Shown here: piece after piece, positions 15,538 to 15,884 of the stretch
Layout of the letters: every line of letters starts with the position of its first letter
Numbering within the stretch: position 1 is the stretch's first letter
NCBI GenBank assembly: GCA_024232355.1
Contig: JAAEPW010001339.1
Coordinates: 1 to 15,884, forward strand
Direction of reading: 5' to 3'
Source of the DNA: Chloroflexota bacterium
GTDB taxonomy: Bacteria; Chloroflexota; Anaerolineae; B4-G1
Length of the DNA: 15,884 nt
Notes under the pieces: generated by a model
The model's database searches: none
The model's input: only the letters and a program-made list of their open reading frames with translations
Told to the model about the DNA's origin: nothing
Translations under genes and position numbers: made by a program

Positions 15538-15884
15538 ATGTTAGTGTGGCAAATCTGGTTTTTTCACATTCGAATGGGAGTGAAGTGGGGAGAGAAGAGG
15601 ACAAAAAAGCAAACGAAACAGCGAAAGGGGACAAAGAGGGAGAAAAAGGCCAAAAAGCCATTTGAAGGGTTGACGCGGAAACCGGTGTGCGAGCAATGTG
15701 TGGCGGAAGCAGAAAAGCAAGAGCAAGAAGTAAAGCGAGAACCGCCACCAAAGATTGAGCGAAAGCGAGGACGGAAACCGGAGATAGACACGAGGAAGCA
15801 ATTCTGTCCAGAGAAAGAATGTGGATACTATGGATGGCTGGACAGAGGGAACATAATATCGAACGGACATCCGAGTGGGGGACG
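15538..15884 (+). CDS. IS1-like zinc-ribbon transposase, N-terminal part (runs off window)
   Basis: From the ATG at 15538 the frame is open to the window end (115 full codons, no stop). It is basic early on (many Lys/Arg at residues 16-40), followed by PFEGLTRKPVCEQC (41-54) with a first CxxC, then PPPKIERKRGRKPEID. A second cysteine pair, FCPEKECGYYGWL (89-101), is followed by RGNIISNGHPSGG. The CP-x3-C-x-YYGW-x-x-RGN-x-x-x-NGHP-x-GG pattern matches the zinc-ribbon N-terminus of IS1-like/related DDE transposases that I associate with Chloroflexota and cyanobacteria. The catalytic part lies beyond the window. I see no clear ribosome site, and GTG 15544 could also be the start. Long frames on the opposite strand here are shadows of this gene. 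Confidence 0.72.
   Translation, partial: MLVWQIWFFHIRMGVKWGEKRTKKQTKQRKGTKREKKAKKPFEGLTRKPVCEQCVAEAEKQEQEVKREPPPKIERKRGRKPEIDTRKQFCPEKECGYYGWLDRGNIISNGHPSGG

Noticed and set aside
15541..15870. 109-codon minus-strand frame rich in Leu/Phe/Ser
   Set aside because: The hydrophobic look comes from reading the Lys/Glu-rich N-terminus of the rightward transposase backwards; the plus strand carries clear zinc-ribbon motifs.

Overview
The window most resembles a Chloroflexota (Anaerolineae- or Caldilineae-like) accessory region. This is inference from three things: very large signal-peptide-bearing, beta-rich mosaic proteins, a short Y-L-P-L-x-x-R-type tail of the kind I associate with secreted Chloroflexota proteins, and transposase families common in that phylum. 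No ribosomal or housekeeping gene is present to confirm it.

Layout. (i) 1-367: upstream region with a perfect ribosome binding site, followed by a frame-disrupted micro-gene for a glycine-zipper hydrophobic peptide. (ii) 368-4033 (+): 1221-aa secreted protein with an Asp-box (BNR-like) propeller, a DUF1906/Rv2525c-like glycoside-hydrolase-like domain, a duplicated 105-aa domain of unknown function, an Ig-like domain, a C39-like cysteine peptidase and a tail ending YLPLILR. (iii) 4034-4252: 14-bp perfect hairpin, then a good sigma70-type promoter. (iv) 4253-11773 (+): 2506-aa secreted RHS/YD-repeat protein with about sixty repeats, a canonical P-x4-D-P-x-G-L end-of-core motif, and a lower-GC tip made of LysM plus a papain/C39-like cysteine peptidase. 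(v) 11774-12009: weak hairpin and a small degraded coding remnant; no immunity gene. (vi) 12010-14517 (+): 835-aa secreted protein with seven FG-GAP/VCBS-type calcium motifs, Ig/FN3-like domains, a NEW3-like domain and a tail ending YLPLVMRNH. (vii) 14518-14612: strong hairpin that terminates best for the minus strand. (viii) 14613-15470 (-): the C-terminal stub of a different propeller-type protein, cut off by a 5'-truncated IS66 element. (ix) 15538-end (+): start of an IS1-like zinc-ribbon transposase gene that runs off the window.

The three large plus-strand genes appear to be separate transcription units or a loose cluster of cell-surface and secreted proteins. Two neighbours carry cysteine-peptidase domains of the same broad fold class, one joined to a glycoside-hydrolase-like domain and one to LysM. 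A cell-wall or competitor-directed function is a reasonable guess but is not shown by sequence alone. The right-hand 1.3 kb is a mobile-element graveyard bordering this cluster.
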